NCBI RefSeq assembly: GCF_014202905.1
Contig: NZ_JACHHY010000004.1
Span: 186,001 to 250,000 of the forward strand
Source of the DNA: Chitinivorax tropicus
Lineage (GTDB): Bacteria > Pseudomonadota > Gammaproteobacteria > Burkholderiales > SCOH01
Length of the DNA stretch: 64,000 nucleotides
Reading direction: 5' to 3'
Shown here: positions 27,525-35,802 of the stretch, in pieces
How the letters are laid out: the number at the start of each line of letters is the position of its first letter
Position numbering within the stretch: position 1 is the stretch's first letter
Made by a program: the position numbers and the translations under genes
Notes under the pieces: generated by a model
Told to the model about the DNA's origin: nothing
Databases searched by the model: none
Seen by the model: the letters and a program-made list of their open reading frames with translations, nothing else

Positions 27525-27950
27525 TCAAGCGCTGGCTGACCACTCAGAGATCAACAGATCATCGATGATCTTGCTGTATTTCTTGATGACAAGCTCTTGA
27601 ATGGTTGAATAGATTTCTGCGTTCTGCAGGTCTTTTTGCGAAGCGTGGCGGAACCAATTGCGATTGTGCTTATCTGCCAATTTCTTGGCGTATCGCTTCA
27701 GGCCTATATTGGGTTTCCGGCTATTGAGGAAGTGCGAGAACATCTCGATGCGCCCTTGCGCATAGTTGGCGTCAATCGTGCATACCAGCACCTGTTGCGC
27801 AAAGCGGCGGGCCTCGGCGGACATTGCCATTCTGTTGATGGTCTTTGTATAGCTGGGCCAGAAATAGGCCAATATTTCACGTGTTTCCCGGTCATCGAAA
27901 ACCAGGTCATGATTGGCGAAATCGATCAGACTTCTGACGGTGACGCTCAT
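27525..27950 (-). CDS. Hypothetical protein, 141 residues
   Basis: Not recognised. It starts MSVTVRSLIDFANHDLVFDD and is rich in Lys, Arg, Asn and Tyr, predicted mostly helical and soluble, with a basic central part (GLKRYAKKLADKHNRNWFRH). It is visibly AT-richer than neighbouring genes and has a complete transcription unit of its own: a sigma-70-like promoter (27985-28014) and an intrinsic terminator (27474-27512). Together these suggest a separately acquired single-gene unit. A DNA- or RNA-binding role is possible from charge but not shown. Confidence 0.75.
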   Translation of the reverse strand: MSVTVRSLIDFANHDLVFDDRETREILAYFWPSYTKTINRMAMSAEARRFAQQVLVCTIDANYAQGRIEMFSHFLNSRKPNIGLKRYAKKLADKHNRNWFRHASQKDLQNAEIYSTIQELVIKKYSKIIDDLLISEWSASA

Positions 27951-27984
27951 GGCACTTTTCTCTTATTTGTCATAACCTGTTTTT

Positions 27985-28014
27985 ATGATAATTGAATTTG
28001 TTCGTTCAAGTCAA
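27985..28014 (-). promoter_or_regulatory. Sigma-70-like promoter of the 141-residue gene
   Basis: On the minus strand TTGACT (-35, 28014-28009), 18-base spacer, TATCAT (-10, 27990-27985), ending 34 bases before the start codon. Confidence 0.6.
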
Positions 28015-28144
28015 TGTCATTCGCTATCGTAAAATTACTTATTTGTCAGCGAAATGCTGATAAGCGTGATTCAGCTGAAGACTGACGGCCCGGTTTCGAG
28101 TCGATGATGATTGGATCATTTCGGCCATGGCTGGCCAATGCAGT

Positions 28145-28187
28145 GGGCCAGAGCGGGGTACTGGCCCGCTCTTGGGCTGGCTTTTTT
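28145..28187. repeat. Overlapping hairpins with a T6 run
   Basis: GGGCCAG (28145-28151) pairs with CTGGCCC (28161-28167), and alternatively AGAGCGGG (28150-28157) with CCCGCTCT (28165-28172). On the plus strand a run of six T follows at 28182-28187, about ten bases from the stem, so this could be a weak plus-strand terminator, though no plus-strand gene lies close upstream. Confidence 0.45.
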
Positions 28188-28206
28188 GCCGCAAACCGTT
28201 GGGATA

Positions 28207-28249
28207 GACCACTTGCTGAGCGCTGAGTTCCCGAGCCCAGCAAGTGGTC
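28207..28249. repeat. Perfect 12-bp inverted repeat after lipoprotein gene
   Basis: GACCACTTGCTG (28207-28218) and CAGCAAGTGGTC (28238-28249), 19-base loop. It lies 64 bases past the lipoprotein stop on the minus strand but lacks a T-run on either side. Confidence 0.6.
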
Positions 28250-28312
28250 GGCATCTGCCTTGAACGTGTGTCGATGAAGCCTCTGCGAGCCGGTCTGGTG
28301 GCAGGGTCAATA

Positions 28313-30115
28313 TCAGCGATAGACGCGGCTGGCGATGGCCGTTCCTCGATTCCAGGCGGCGAGGGCACGTCCATTGGTCATGGCGGTGGTGATGAGCGTC
28401 GTGCCTGTGGTGTCACTGCCGGTGGCCAGCTGGATAGGGCTTTCCCAGCGGCCATCGGTATTGAGGCGCATGGTGAAGACACTCATATTGGACAGATTGT
28501 CCGAAACCAGCCAGGTTGCCAGACCGCCTGCATCATCTGCCGCGATGGCCAGCTGATTGCTGTCGCGGGTCAGGTTGCTGGCAGGTGTTTCGATGCTTTG
28601 CCAGACGCCATTGCTGTACTGCCGCGACAAGAGCTTGCCATCGACCGACCAGGCCAAGGTGGGGTTGCCCGTGGCATCTCGCAGCGTGACGGGCTGGGTC
28701 AACTGCTGCGCCGTGCCATTGCCGACCAGTAAGGTTTGGCCTGGCGCACTCGCGAGCGGATAATTGGCTGCTTTGATGCTATAGGTCACGCCCAGCAGGT
28801 TGTCGGACAGGGTCACCATCCAGCTCAGTACTGCTTGGCCCGCCGGGTCGATTGAGATCTGCGGAGCACTGGTGCGCAGGGCATTGACGGAATCGAGCTG
28901 CCGAGGGGTATCCCAGCGGGCATCGCTGAGGCGAAAGCGGCTGGTGTAGAGGGCAAAATCTTCATTGCCTGTTCCGCTTGTGCTGGCGCGCTGTATCCAT
29001 GCGGCGACCAGATTGCCCGCGCCATCGGCTTTGAGCTGCACATGGCAATCGATTCCACCGCTGGTGCGGTAGAGTGACTCTGCCGCTTTCCATTGCTGGG
29101 TGCTGCTGTCAAAACGCGACACCATTACTGCTTGGCCGGCGTTGTCGGCTGCATGCCAAATTGCGGTGATATTGCCCTGTGCATCGGCCTGTTGGGTGGC
29201 GCAGCTGCTTCGGGCGGCGCCAGTGCCCAGCTTGATTGGGTTGCTGAGGGTGCCAGCGCTGTCCATGGTGCGGGTGTAGATATCCGCCAGACTTGCACCC
29301 TGGTAGTGCCAAACCAGGGTGGCACCCCCCTTTGGCAGTGGCGTCAGATCGGCATCAAATGTATTGACACCTTGTCCGACGGCTGCAGGGGCGCTCCAGC
29401 TGCCCTGGGCCTTGCTGAAACGGCTGTAGGCGGCTTGACTGCCCCCGCCCGTCAGCAGATTGGTCGAGCTGTTCCAGGAGACCCAGGCATCGCCGTTGTC
29501 CAGCACTTTAACAACGACATTGGCTGCCTGACCGCTGCTGCCAGGGTCCAATTCGCTGCTGATCCATTGCCGGTTGGCCGGGTCGAAGCGGCTGACGCGT
29601 AGGCCGACGGTGTTGTTGCCGGACTTGAACAGATTGGCGACGACTGCACTGCCATCCTTGCCTGCCGCCGTGACCAATCTGTTGACCGCGCCCGTGCCAG
29701 TCATGCTGGTGCTGACTGCTTCCCATTGGCCTGCGCGGGTGGTGACGCTGATGGTGGTCTTGCCGGGCAGACCTTTGCCCTTGGTGCTGCGGAGCTCCGC
29801 GCCAAGTAGCAATTGATAAGGCCCGGCCAGGCCCAGTAACGCATTCGGGGTGAGGCGGATCTCACGGCCATTCACCACAACCGTGGCGGGGATCTCGCCC
29901 TGTGCGCCGGTCAACTTGACCGTGCTGCTGCTGACGGTGGCGGGGTCCATGTCCTCTGAGAACTGGACGCTGAAGGTTGTGCTTGGGTCAACGCTGGTCG
30001 CGCCGGAAGAGGGTGTGGCAGCGGTGATGGACAGGCTTTTCTCCGGGTCGCCACAGGCGCTGAGCAGTATCAGGGCGCAGGTCAGGGTGAGCTGAGTGAG
30101 CGGAAAAGATCGCAT
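28313..30115 (-). CDS. Large Ig-like-domain lipoprotein
   Basis: 600 residues. A lipoprotein signal peptide ends in the lipobox LLSAC (about 17-21). An SbsA/Big_5-type Ig-like domain spans about 28-125 (AATPSSGATSVDPSTTFSVQFSEDMDP region). After it come about seven repeats of roughly 55-65 residues with a recurrent pattern of Trp, a GN or GG turn, W-Y/V and a RFD..xxQW spacing (for example SRFDPANRQW and SRFDSSTQQW), suggesting a beta-propeller-like outer-surface domain. Likely anchored in the outer membrane. Function unknown; the repeats could bind protein or glycan. Confidence 0.85.
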   Translation of the reverse strand: MRSFPLTQLTLTCALILLSACGDPEKSLSITAATPSSGATSVDPSTTFSVQFSEDMDPATVSSSTVKLTGAQGEIPATVVVNGREIRLTPNALLGLAGPYQLLLGAELRSTKGKGLPGKTTISVTTRAGQWEAVSTSMTGTGAVNRLVTAAGKDGSAVVANLFKSGNNTVGLRVSRFDPANRQWISSELDPGSSGQAANVVVKVLDNGDAWVSWNSSTNLLTGGGSQAAYSRFSKAQGSWSAPAAVGQGVNTFDADLTPLPKGGATLVWHYQGASLADIYTRTMDSAGTLSNPIKLGTGAARSSCATQQADAQGNITAIWHAADNAGQAVMVSRFDSSTQQWKAAESLYRTSGGIDCHVQLKADGAGNLVAAWIQRASTSGTGNEDFALYTSRFRLSDARWDTPRQLDSVNALRTSAPQISIDPAGQAVLSWMVTLSDNLLGVTYSIKAANYPLASAPGQTLLVGNGTAQQLTQPVTLRDATGNPTLAWSVDGKLLSRQYSNGVWQSIETPASNLTRDSNQLAIAADDAGGLATWLVSDNLSNMSVFTMRLNTDGRWESPIQLATGSDTTGTTLITTAMTNGRALAAWNRGTAIASRVYR

Positions 30116-30333
30116 GGTTCCGATATCCTTCTGAAAGGTGACGGATGTGCGTCGACGTCAACCGTCACAGTTGAATACGCAAGGTGGCTGACTGCCCGTC
30201 CTCAGCTGGGGCGGGCTGATCGCCTGTGGTATTGAGATGCCGATTTCAAAGTGAGCCATAGCTTGGTAGTTCACGTCAATGATATTGGCATGGTGCGAGG
30301 CAATGACTAGGCGGGCCTGTTGCATGGCGCATG

Positions 30334-30364
30334 AAAACCAGACCAAGCGGGTGCGTGATCTGGT
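30334..30364 (-). terminator. Possible terminator after parA-like gene
   Basis: On the minus strand ACCAGA pairs with TCTGGT, followed by TTTTC, 17-47 bases after the ParA stop. Short stem and long loop, so only suggestive. Confidence 0.35.
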
Positions 30365-30380
30365 CGAGTGGCGGGGCAGG

Positions 30381-31160
30381 TCAGGGTTTGGGCGGGAGCT
30401 GGATGAAGCCTGACTCGACCAGCTCATCCAGCAAAAAGCCGTAATCCTTTGCCCCTTTGCTTTTCGGGGCGAAGGAGAAAATGTCCTGGTTATAACCAGC
30501 CGATTCGGTGATGGCGGAGTTTTCGTGGATGCGGGTTTTGCATAGTTCCTCACCGTAACGTTCCTGCATGTCACCAATGATATGTGATGATAGCCGGCGG
30601 TTGGGCACAAAGCGGGTGACCACGAAACGGCGGGCAATACGCTTGTCAGCCAATCTGGACATGGCCTCCAGGGTGTTTTGCAGTTGCGTGGCACCTTTCA
30701 TCGCCAAATATTCGGCAGCGATGGGGATGAGCATGCCGTCCGCAGCGGCAATGGCATTGATGGACAAAATGCCCAAAAAAGGGCAGCAGTCGATGATGAT
30801 CGGCACCCCGGAGCTGGCCAGCATTTCGTCGTAGAGCGCATGGCGCAGCCGCATGATCACACCACCGGTTTTGCGGTACAAGGTATCGACTTTGGCCAGC
30901 TCGACATGCGACGGGATCAGATTCACCCCGTTGGGCAAGGGCCTGACCAATTCGGTCAGCGGTCGATTGTCTTTATAGAAGGCATAAATGCTCTCGTCGG
31001 AATTGACGGTGACATCGCAGCTTGCGGTCAGATGAGCTTGCGGGTCCAGATCGATCAGTAGCGGCTCCATGCCATTGTGGGCCATGGCAGCGGCCAAGTT
31101 CAGCGCGGTGGTGGTCTTGCCCACACCGCCTTTCTGGTTGAAAACGGCCAGAATGGTCAT
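30381..31160 (-). CDS. Orphan ParA-family ATPase
   Basis: 259 residues from ATG at 31160, preceded by GAGGGGAT; the longer frame to 31214 is unlikely. The deviant Walker A KGGVGKTTT is at residues 9-17, with the signature lysine typical of ParA/MinD ATPases. The region corresponding to the ParA motif DCPPSLG is here DCCPFLG (IIIDCCPFLGILSINA). No ParB or centromere-like repeat is nearby, so this is an orphan that may position a cellular cargo other than a plasmid. Weakly linked to the phoH gene, 79 bases upstream on the same strand. Confidence 0.9.
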   Translation of the reverse strand: MTILAVFNQKGGVGKTTTALNLAAAMAHNGMEPLLIDLDPQAHLTASCDVTVNSDESIYAFYKDNRPLTELVRPLPNGVNLIPSHVELAKVDTLYRKTGGVIMRLRHALYDEMLASSGVPIIIDCCPFLGILSINAIAAADGMLIPIAAEYLAMKGATQLQNTLEAMSRLADKRIARRFVVTRFVPNRRLSSHIIGDMQERYGEELCKTRIHENSAITESAGYNQDIFSFAPKSKGAKDYGFLLDELVESGFIQLPPKP

Positions 31161-31239
31161 ATCCCCTCGAATGACGAGATCGTCTGGAAAGTGATGATGG
31201 TCGGATCGGCCCACCTCGCTGGCAGGCCGCTTCTACACG

Positions 31240-32661
31240 TTATAGGACTTCTGCAGCATAATCTGCAAGCCGTGAGCGCTCGCCCCGTTGCAGGGTGATA
31301 TGACCACTGTGTCCCCAGCCTTTGAAACGATCGACCACATAGGTCAGGCCAGAGCTGCCTTCGGTCAGGTAGGGCGTGTCGATCTGGGCGATATTCCCCA
31401 GGCACACCACTTTGGTGCCGGGCCCGGCGCGGGTGATCAGGGTCTTCATCTGTTTAGGGGTCAGGTTCTGCGCTTCGTCGATGATCAGGAACTTGTTGAT
31501 GAAGGTGCGCCCCCGCATGAAATTGAGTGATTTCACCTTGATGCGGCTGCGAATCAGGTCACGGGTGGCTGCCCGGCCCCATTCGCCTGCTTCCTGATCA
31601 TTCTGATTGAGCACATCCAGGTTGTCTTCCAGCGCCCCCATCCACGGGGCCATTTTCTCCTCCTCGGTGCCGGGCAGAAAGCCGATATCCTCACCAACCG
31701 GCACAGTGACTCGTGTCATGATGATTTCACTGAAGATCTTATGCTCCAGAGTTTGGGCCAGGCTCGCGGCCAGCGTCAGCAGTGTCTTGCCAGTGCCCGC
31801 CTGCCCGAGCAGGGTGATGAAATCGATATCGGGGTTCATCAACAGATTCAGTGCAAAATTCTGCTCGCGATTGCGTGCCGTGATGCCCCAGACATTGTTC
31901 TTGTGGTGGCTGAAATCCTTCAGCACCTCCAGCACCGCCTGCTTGGCCGTCTGCTGCTTGACGATGGCGTAGAACGGCTTCTCGCCACCTTCCTGATAGA
32001 CAAACTGATTTACCAGCATGGCATTGCACAGCGGGCCATTGACTCGATAGAAGGCTCGACCGCTTTCCTGCCAGCTCTCCATCCCCTTGCCGTGTTTGTC
32101 CCAGAAATCAGCCGGTAGCTCCAGCATGCCGGTGTAGAGCAGATCGGTGTCTTCCAGCACCTTGTCGTTGAAATAGTCTTCTGCCGCGAATCCCAGTGCC
32201 CGCGCCTTGATGCGCATATTGATGTCTTTCGACACCAGAATCACTTCCCGTTTCGGAAAGACTTGCTGCAGATACATCACCACACCGAGGATCTGGTTGT
32301 CCGACTTGCCGACCGGCAAACGCAGTGGTAGCTCGGTATTGATGGCCTGGGTCTGCAAGAACAGGTGGCCGGTGGCAGCATGCTCATTGCGGGTGGCCAG
32401 TGGGATGCCATCTTCGATGGCCGTCTCATGCGACACGGTCACCAGCTCATCAAGGAAGCGGCTGGCCTGGCGGGCATTGCGGGCGACTTCTGACATGCCC
32501 TTTTTGTTGTTGTCCAATTCCTCCAGCGTCATCATCGGCAGATAGATGTCATGCTCTTCGAAGCGGAACAGGCTGGTCGGGTCGTGCATCAGCACATTGG
32601 TGTCGAGCACGAACAATTTGGTCTGTTGGGCTTTGCCCTTGGATTTTTTGGCTGCGGACAT
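31240..32661 (-). CDS. PIN domain-PhoH family ATPase
   Basis: 473 residues. An N-terminal PIN nuclease domain begins KLFVLDTNVLMHDPTSLF, with the acidic Asp/Asn of the active site. The C-terminal PhoH ATPase has Walker A GQAGTGKT near residue 280 and DEAQNLTPKQMK as Walker B. PIN-PhoH proteins are RNA helicase/nucleases. Start chosen at MSAAKKSKGKAQQ, with GGAG nine bases upstream; ATG at 32691 lacks a ribosome site. The parA-like gene follows it. Confidence 0.92.
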   Translation of the reverse strand: MSAAKKSKGKAQQTKLFVLDTNVLMHDPTSLFRFEEHDIYLPMMTLEELDNNKKGMSEVARNARQASRFLDELVTVSHETAIEDGIPLATRNEHAATGHLFLQTQAINTELPLRLPVGKSDNQILGVVMYLQQVFPKREVILVSKDINMRIKARALGFAAEDYFNDKVLEDTDLLYTGMLELPADFWDKHGKGMESWQESGRAFYRVNGPLCNAMLVNQFVYQEGGEKPFYAIVKQQTAKQAVLEVLKDFSHHKNNVWGITARNREQNFALNLLMNPDIDFITLLGQAGTGKTLLTLAASLAQTLEHKIFSEIIMTRVTVPVGEDIGFLPGTEEEKMAPWMGALEDNLDVLNQNDQEAGEWGRAATRDLIRSRIKVKSLNFMRGRTFINKFLIIDEAQNLTPKQMKTLITRAGPGTKVVCLGNIAQIDTPYLTEGSSGLTYVVDRFKGWGHSGHITLQRGERSRLADYAAEVL

Positions 32662-32701
32662 TTCAGGTGCGCTCCATGTTGGCTCGGACATCGGGGGCAA
32701 T

Positions 32702-32748
32702 GGCGCAGGCTCCTGCGCCCTGCCCATAAAAAAAGCGGCCACGTGGCC
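32702..32748 (-). terminator. Terminator of bcp with upstream-facing hairpin
   Basis: AGCGGCCACGTGGCCGCT is a perfect 18-bp palindrome (about 32734-32751) followed on the minus strand by seven T. A second hairpin, GGCGCAGG/CCTGCGCC, lies next to it at 32702-32719. Together they end the bcp transcript just 5-55 bases after its stop. Confidence 0.8.
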
Positions 32749-32756
32749 GCTCTTGA

Positions 32757-33212
32757 TTACAAGGCTTTGACGAAACTCAACACCGCTTCGACATGGCCGG
32801 GCACCTTCACCCCTCGCCATGCCTGCCGCAGTACACCGGCTTGGTCGATGACAAAGGTGCTGCGCTCGATACCTCGCACCTGCTTGCCATACATATTCTT
32901 CATCTTCATGACGCCGAACAGCTCGCAGACTGTTTCATCCGGGTCTGACAACAGGGCAAACGGGAAGCCCAGTTTGGCCTTGAAGTTTTCATGCGACTTG
33001 ATGCTGTCGCGAGACACGCCGACCACATCACAACCCGCTGCCAGGAATTCGGCGTAGTGGTCGCGGAAATCGCTGCCTTCCGTGGTGCAGCCGGGCGTGT
33101 TGTCTTTGGGGTAGAAATAGATGACCAAATGTCTGCCGCGCTGGGCAGTGAGCTGGAATGGCGTATTGCCGGTTGCAGGAAGCGTAAAATCAGGAACAAG
33201 TTGATTGAGCAT
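32757..33212 (-). CDS. bcp: Peroxiredoxin of the Bcp/PrxQ family
   Basis: 151 residues, from ATG at 33212 (AGGCG upstream). It reduces peroxides with a peroxidatic cysteine in DNTPGCTTEGSDFRD. In E. coli Bcp a second, resolving cysteine lies five residues later (GCTVQAC); here that position is Ser, so this looks like a one-Cys-type Bcp, or one using a different partner cysteine. Cytoplasmic. The next gene upstream (arnD) is on the same strand, 228 bases away. Confidence 0.9.
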   Translation of the reverse strand: MLNQLVPDFTLPATGNTPFQLTAQRGRHLVIYFYPKDNTPGCTTEGSDFRDHYAEFLAAGCDVVGVSRDSIKSHENFKAKLGFPFALLSDPDETVCELFGVMKMKNMYGKQVRGIERSTFVIDQAGVLRQAWRGVKVPGHVEAVLSFVKAL

Positions 33213-33440
33213 GCAGTTTCGCCTGTGACAGGATGGACATTCCATGTCTAAAGCAACCATCCAGACCTGTCTTTCTCTCGCTGGATCAACAGCTTGGCAG
33301 ATTTAGAGATGGAATGGCAAAAACGCAAGATGATGTGGTCAGGGTAAAGCCCAAACACAACTGGCTTGATTGCATTGTTGTGCAAATCAGCGCGAATGGC
33401 AAGTGACAAGTCGATGTCAGTGGCCGACCGCTCGTACTGC

Positions 33441-34352
33441 TCAAGCCAAAAACGCTGGGCCTTGTAAAGCCAAGGTGCCGGAGCGTCCCTCGATTTCCCC
33501 CATCAGCACTTTGTGATAGGGCAGGGTGGACAGATCCAGTGATTCGAACAGCTGCAAGGTTGAAACCAACTGATAACCCTGGGCCTGCCATCCGGTCAGC
33601 AGGGCCTCGAACACCGGCAGCAGCTTGCGGCCTTCCAGCTCGGCATGCAAGGTGTAGACATGGCCTTGGGCTGGTTCGGCCTCGGTGAGCTGCAGGAGGT
33701 GCTGAGCGACATTGTCGGTGGTCAGATCGCCTACGCCGATCAGCTCGTCCAAGGTGGGCAAGGTGGTAGGAAGCTGCGGGCAGGCGATGATCTCACCCTC
33801 GTAGACAGGAATGAATGGGTGGGTGCCGCGTGTATCCGAGCAGTAAGGGTAATGCCGGGCCTGCTCAAAGCGATAGGCGTGGCGATTCATCTGCCAGCCA
33901 GCCGCACCATGGGTGCGGGCTGGTTCACCAAAAACCTGTTCGAAGCTTTCGCAGGCCAACCGCATCTGTTTTTGGGTCCAGTCTGCATCCTTATGTGCCA
34001 CATAGTCCTGCCAGGCGATGTGGTCATAGGTGTGAATCCCCACCTCGAATCCAGCGTCCCGCACCTGTCGCATGATATTGCCTGCGTGCTTGCCAATATC
34101 CGGGCCGGGTAGCAAGGTGCCATACAGCAAGGTCTTGATGCCGTAATGCTCGACTACCGATGTACGCGAGACTTTTTTCATGAACCCAGGCCGGAAGACC
34201 CGCTTGATGGCCCGGCCAGTGTGATCCGGCCCCAGACTGAACAGAAAGGTGGCATGGGCTCCAAATCGTTGCAGTACCTCAACCAGGGCGGGTACGCCAA
34301 TCAGGGTGCCATGGTAGGTATCGACATCGATTTTCAAAGCGAGTTGTTTCAT
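33441..34352 (-). CDS. arnD: ArnD-type polysaccharide deacetylase
   Basis: 303 residues, NodB fold. N-terminal KIDVDTYHGTLIGVP, HTYDH metal motif near residue 112, and AAGWQMNRHAYRFEQ region match ArnD, which removes the formyl group of 4-deoxy-4-formamido-arabinose on undecaprenyl phosphate for lipid A modification. The membrane/periplasm-facing face is the site of action. None of the other arn genes is in the window, so a role in lipid A modification needs partners elsewhere; it could alternatively act on another formyl- or acetyl-sugar carrier. Confidence 0.87.
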   Translation of the reverse strand: MKQLALKIDVDTYHGTLIGVPALVEVLQRFGAHATFLFSLGPDHTGRAIKRVFRPGFMKKVSRTSVVEHYGIKTLLYGTLLPGPDIGKHAGNIMRQVRDAGFEVGIHTYDHIAWQDYVAHKDADWTQKQMRLACESFEQVFGEPARTHGAAGWQMNRHAYRFEQARHYPYCSDTRGTHPFIPVYEGEIIACPQLPTTLPTLDELIGVGDLTTDNVAQHLLQLTEAEPAQGHVYTLHAELEGRKLLPVFEALLTGWQAQGYQLVSTLQLFESLDLSTLPYHKVLMGEIEGRSGTLALQGPAFLA

Positions 34353-34712
34353 TTCAATCCGGGAATGGGTGGGTTTTCAGGCAGCCCGCAATTTTGCTGC
34401 AAAAGCGAGCCCGCCACAAGGCGAGATGTGCGGATTGATTCATGTCCCGCGCTGGTGTGTCGATATGGCCGCTTGGTGCCGTCGCCCACGCAGGGGCGAT
34501 GTCGTCCAGGGGGCGTTGCACCGTCTGTACAGCCTTCGTGGCCAGTGGCCGTCTTCCTGTATCAACACCCTCAGGAATCCTCTACACTGGCGCCGTGGCC
34601 GAGCGCCCGCCGGTATTGCTCCCGTGGCGGCTCGGTGTGCGGCGGATCGTTGATCGGATACATTGTAACAGTGTCAGTTTGAGTGGCCGAACAGGCCCAA
34701 GGTGAAGAGGAT
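34353..34712. other. Non-coding gap before small lipoprotein
   Basis: About 360 bases, separating divergent arnD and the small lipoprotein. Translations in all frames show no family-like or signal-peptide-like product. It presumably holds the promoters for both genes; no clear sigma-70 hexamers stood out. Confidence 0.5.
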
Positions 34713-34943
34713 ATGATGAAGAATGGTTTGATGGCGTGTTTGCTCATGGCTGGGCTGAGTGGCTGTACGGTACTGAGCGTTGCGGGCTCGGTCGCCAGTG
34801 CAACGGTCAGCGTGGGCGTGGCGGCTGCCGGTGTGGCGACCGATGTTGCAGTCGGCACCGTCAAAGGCGCGGCCAAGGTGACGTCTGCGGCAATCGATGC
34901 GGCGTCGTCAGATGCGGAGCCGGTGGACGGCGCCAAGCCTTAA
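34713..34943 (+). CDS. Small Ala/Val-rich lipoprotein, 76 residues
   Basis: MMKNGLMACLLMAGLSGCTV is a lipoprotein signal peptide with lipobox LSGC near residue 18. The mature part is dominated by Ala, Val, Gly, Ser and Thr, with VGVAAAGVATDVAVGTVKGA, so it is an amphipathic, low-complexity envelope peptide. ATG at 34713 has AAGAGGAT in front. Small lipoproteins of this type are common in betaproteobacteria; function unknown. Confidence 0.75.
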   Translation: MMKNGLMACLLMAGLSGCTVLSVAGSVASATVSVGVAAAGVATDVAVGTVKGAAKVTSAAIDAASSDAEPVDGAKP

Positions 34944-35124
34944 TTGTCCCAACACGATTTCGTGATCCATGTCAGTTGGCTATCAGGTTTGCACCATTGG
35001 GCAAGCCGCTGGGGTGGATCACTGAATGACAGACGCTGCTTTCAGCTTCTATCCACAAGCGGGCCGAGCGACGGAATCGTGCCTGCGGAGTTTGGTCTGG
35101 CTGATCCGCTGTTGGGGGGGCAGG

Positions 35125-35490
35125 TCAATCCCGACCGTGTTTGTCCTTGCCTTTGTGGCGACCTTTGCCATAGTGCTTGACGACATAGTCGTGGGCTTCG
35201 TAAGGCTTCTCGGTTTCCAGTACCACTTTGACACCCTCGTTGGTACGAACGCCCAGGCTCAGCGGTAATTTGGCACCAATCTGCCAGCTCCCGCCATCCA
35301 GCCAGAACCACAATTGCCTTTCCGCTTCGTAATACACCTGCCGTTCCGGGTAATAGACATATTGATGCTGTTTGGCCCGGTGGCCATGGGCAGGTGCCCA
35401 TGGGGGCGGGGCGCCTGTGGCCAGTGCGGCATAGGTGGTGCCGGCAACGAAAATGCACGCACGACAGAGGGAGTGGAGTCGTTTGCTCAT
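35125..35490 (-). CDS. Small secreted protein with YYP/VYY motif
   Basis: 121 residues. Signal peptide (about 1-26, ending ATGA) and a short mature domain containing YVYYPERQVYYEAERQLWFWLDGGSW, then a hydrophilic Lys/His/Asp-rich tail (GKGRHKGKDKHGRD). The aromatic YYP..xVYY pattern is seen in small periplasmic proteins of many betaproteobacteria, some noted next to envelope genes. Role unknown. Confidence 0.75.
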   Translation of the reverse strand: MSKRLHSLCRACIFVAGTTYAALATGAPPPWAPAHGHRAKQHQYVYYPERQVYYEAERQLWFWLDGGSWQIGAKLPLSLGVRTNEGVKVVLETEKPYEAHDYVVKHYGKGRHKGKDKHGRD

Positions 35491-35762
35491 GGCCTGCTCC
35501 TGGTCGGTTCCGATACTTTCATCTTAGATTCTGCTGGTGGTTTTCGTCGATAGCCCATTTTCATTCAATGGCTTGGCGTAGCTGCACTTCCTGCTGGGCA
35601 CGGTGCTGATCGACGGGGCGGTATACATTGGGTATTGCAACCATTGTGTTTGTCAGGCAGACCTGAGATGGGCGGGAGGGCGCACGACTGCTGTGTGACG
35701 GCGGTTGCTGCCGTCCAGATGGCGCGGAGAGCAGGTCAGGTATCGGCTGATGTCGGTAGGCG
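35491..35762. other. Gap between small secreted protein and oxidoreductase terminator
   Basis: About 270 bases with no gene. It should hold the promoter of the 35125-35490 gene, read toward the left. No repeat recognised. Confidence 0.45.
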
Positions 35763-35792
35763 AAAACCATGCAGACGGGGGCGTCTGCATGG
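35763..35792 (-). terminator. Intrinsic terminator of the oxidoreductase gene
   Basis: CCATGCAGACG, four-base loop, CGTCTGCATGG (11-bp perfect stem, 35767-35792), followed on the minus strand by TTTT. It lies just after the stop of the gene at 35803-39309. Confidence 0.85.
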
Positions 35793-35802
35793 TGTGGGTG
35801 GG

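Noticed and set aside
30138-30168. GTGACGG/CCGTCAC pair before the lipoprotein gene
   Set aside because: Only 7 bp and no other support; chance is possible.
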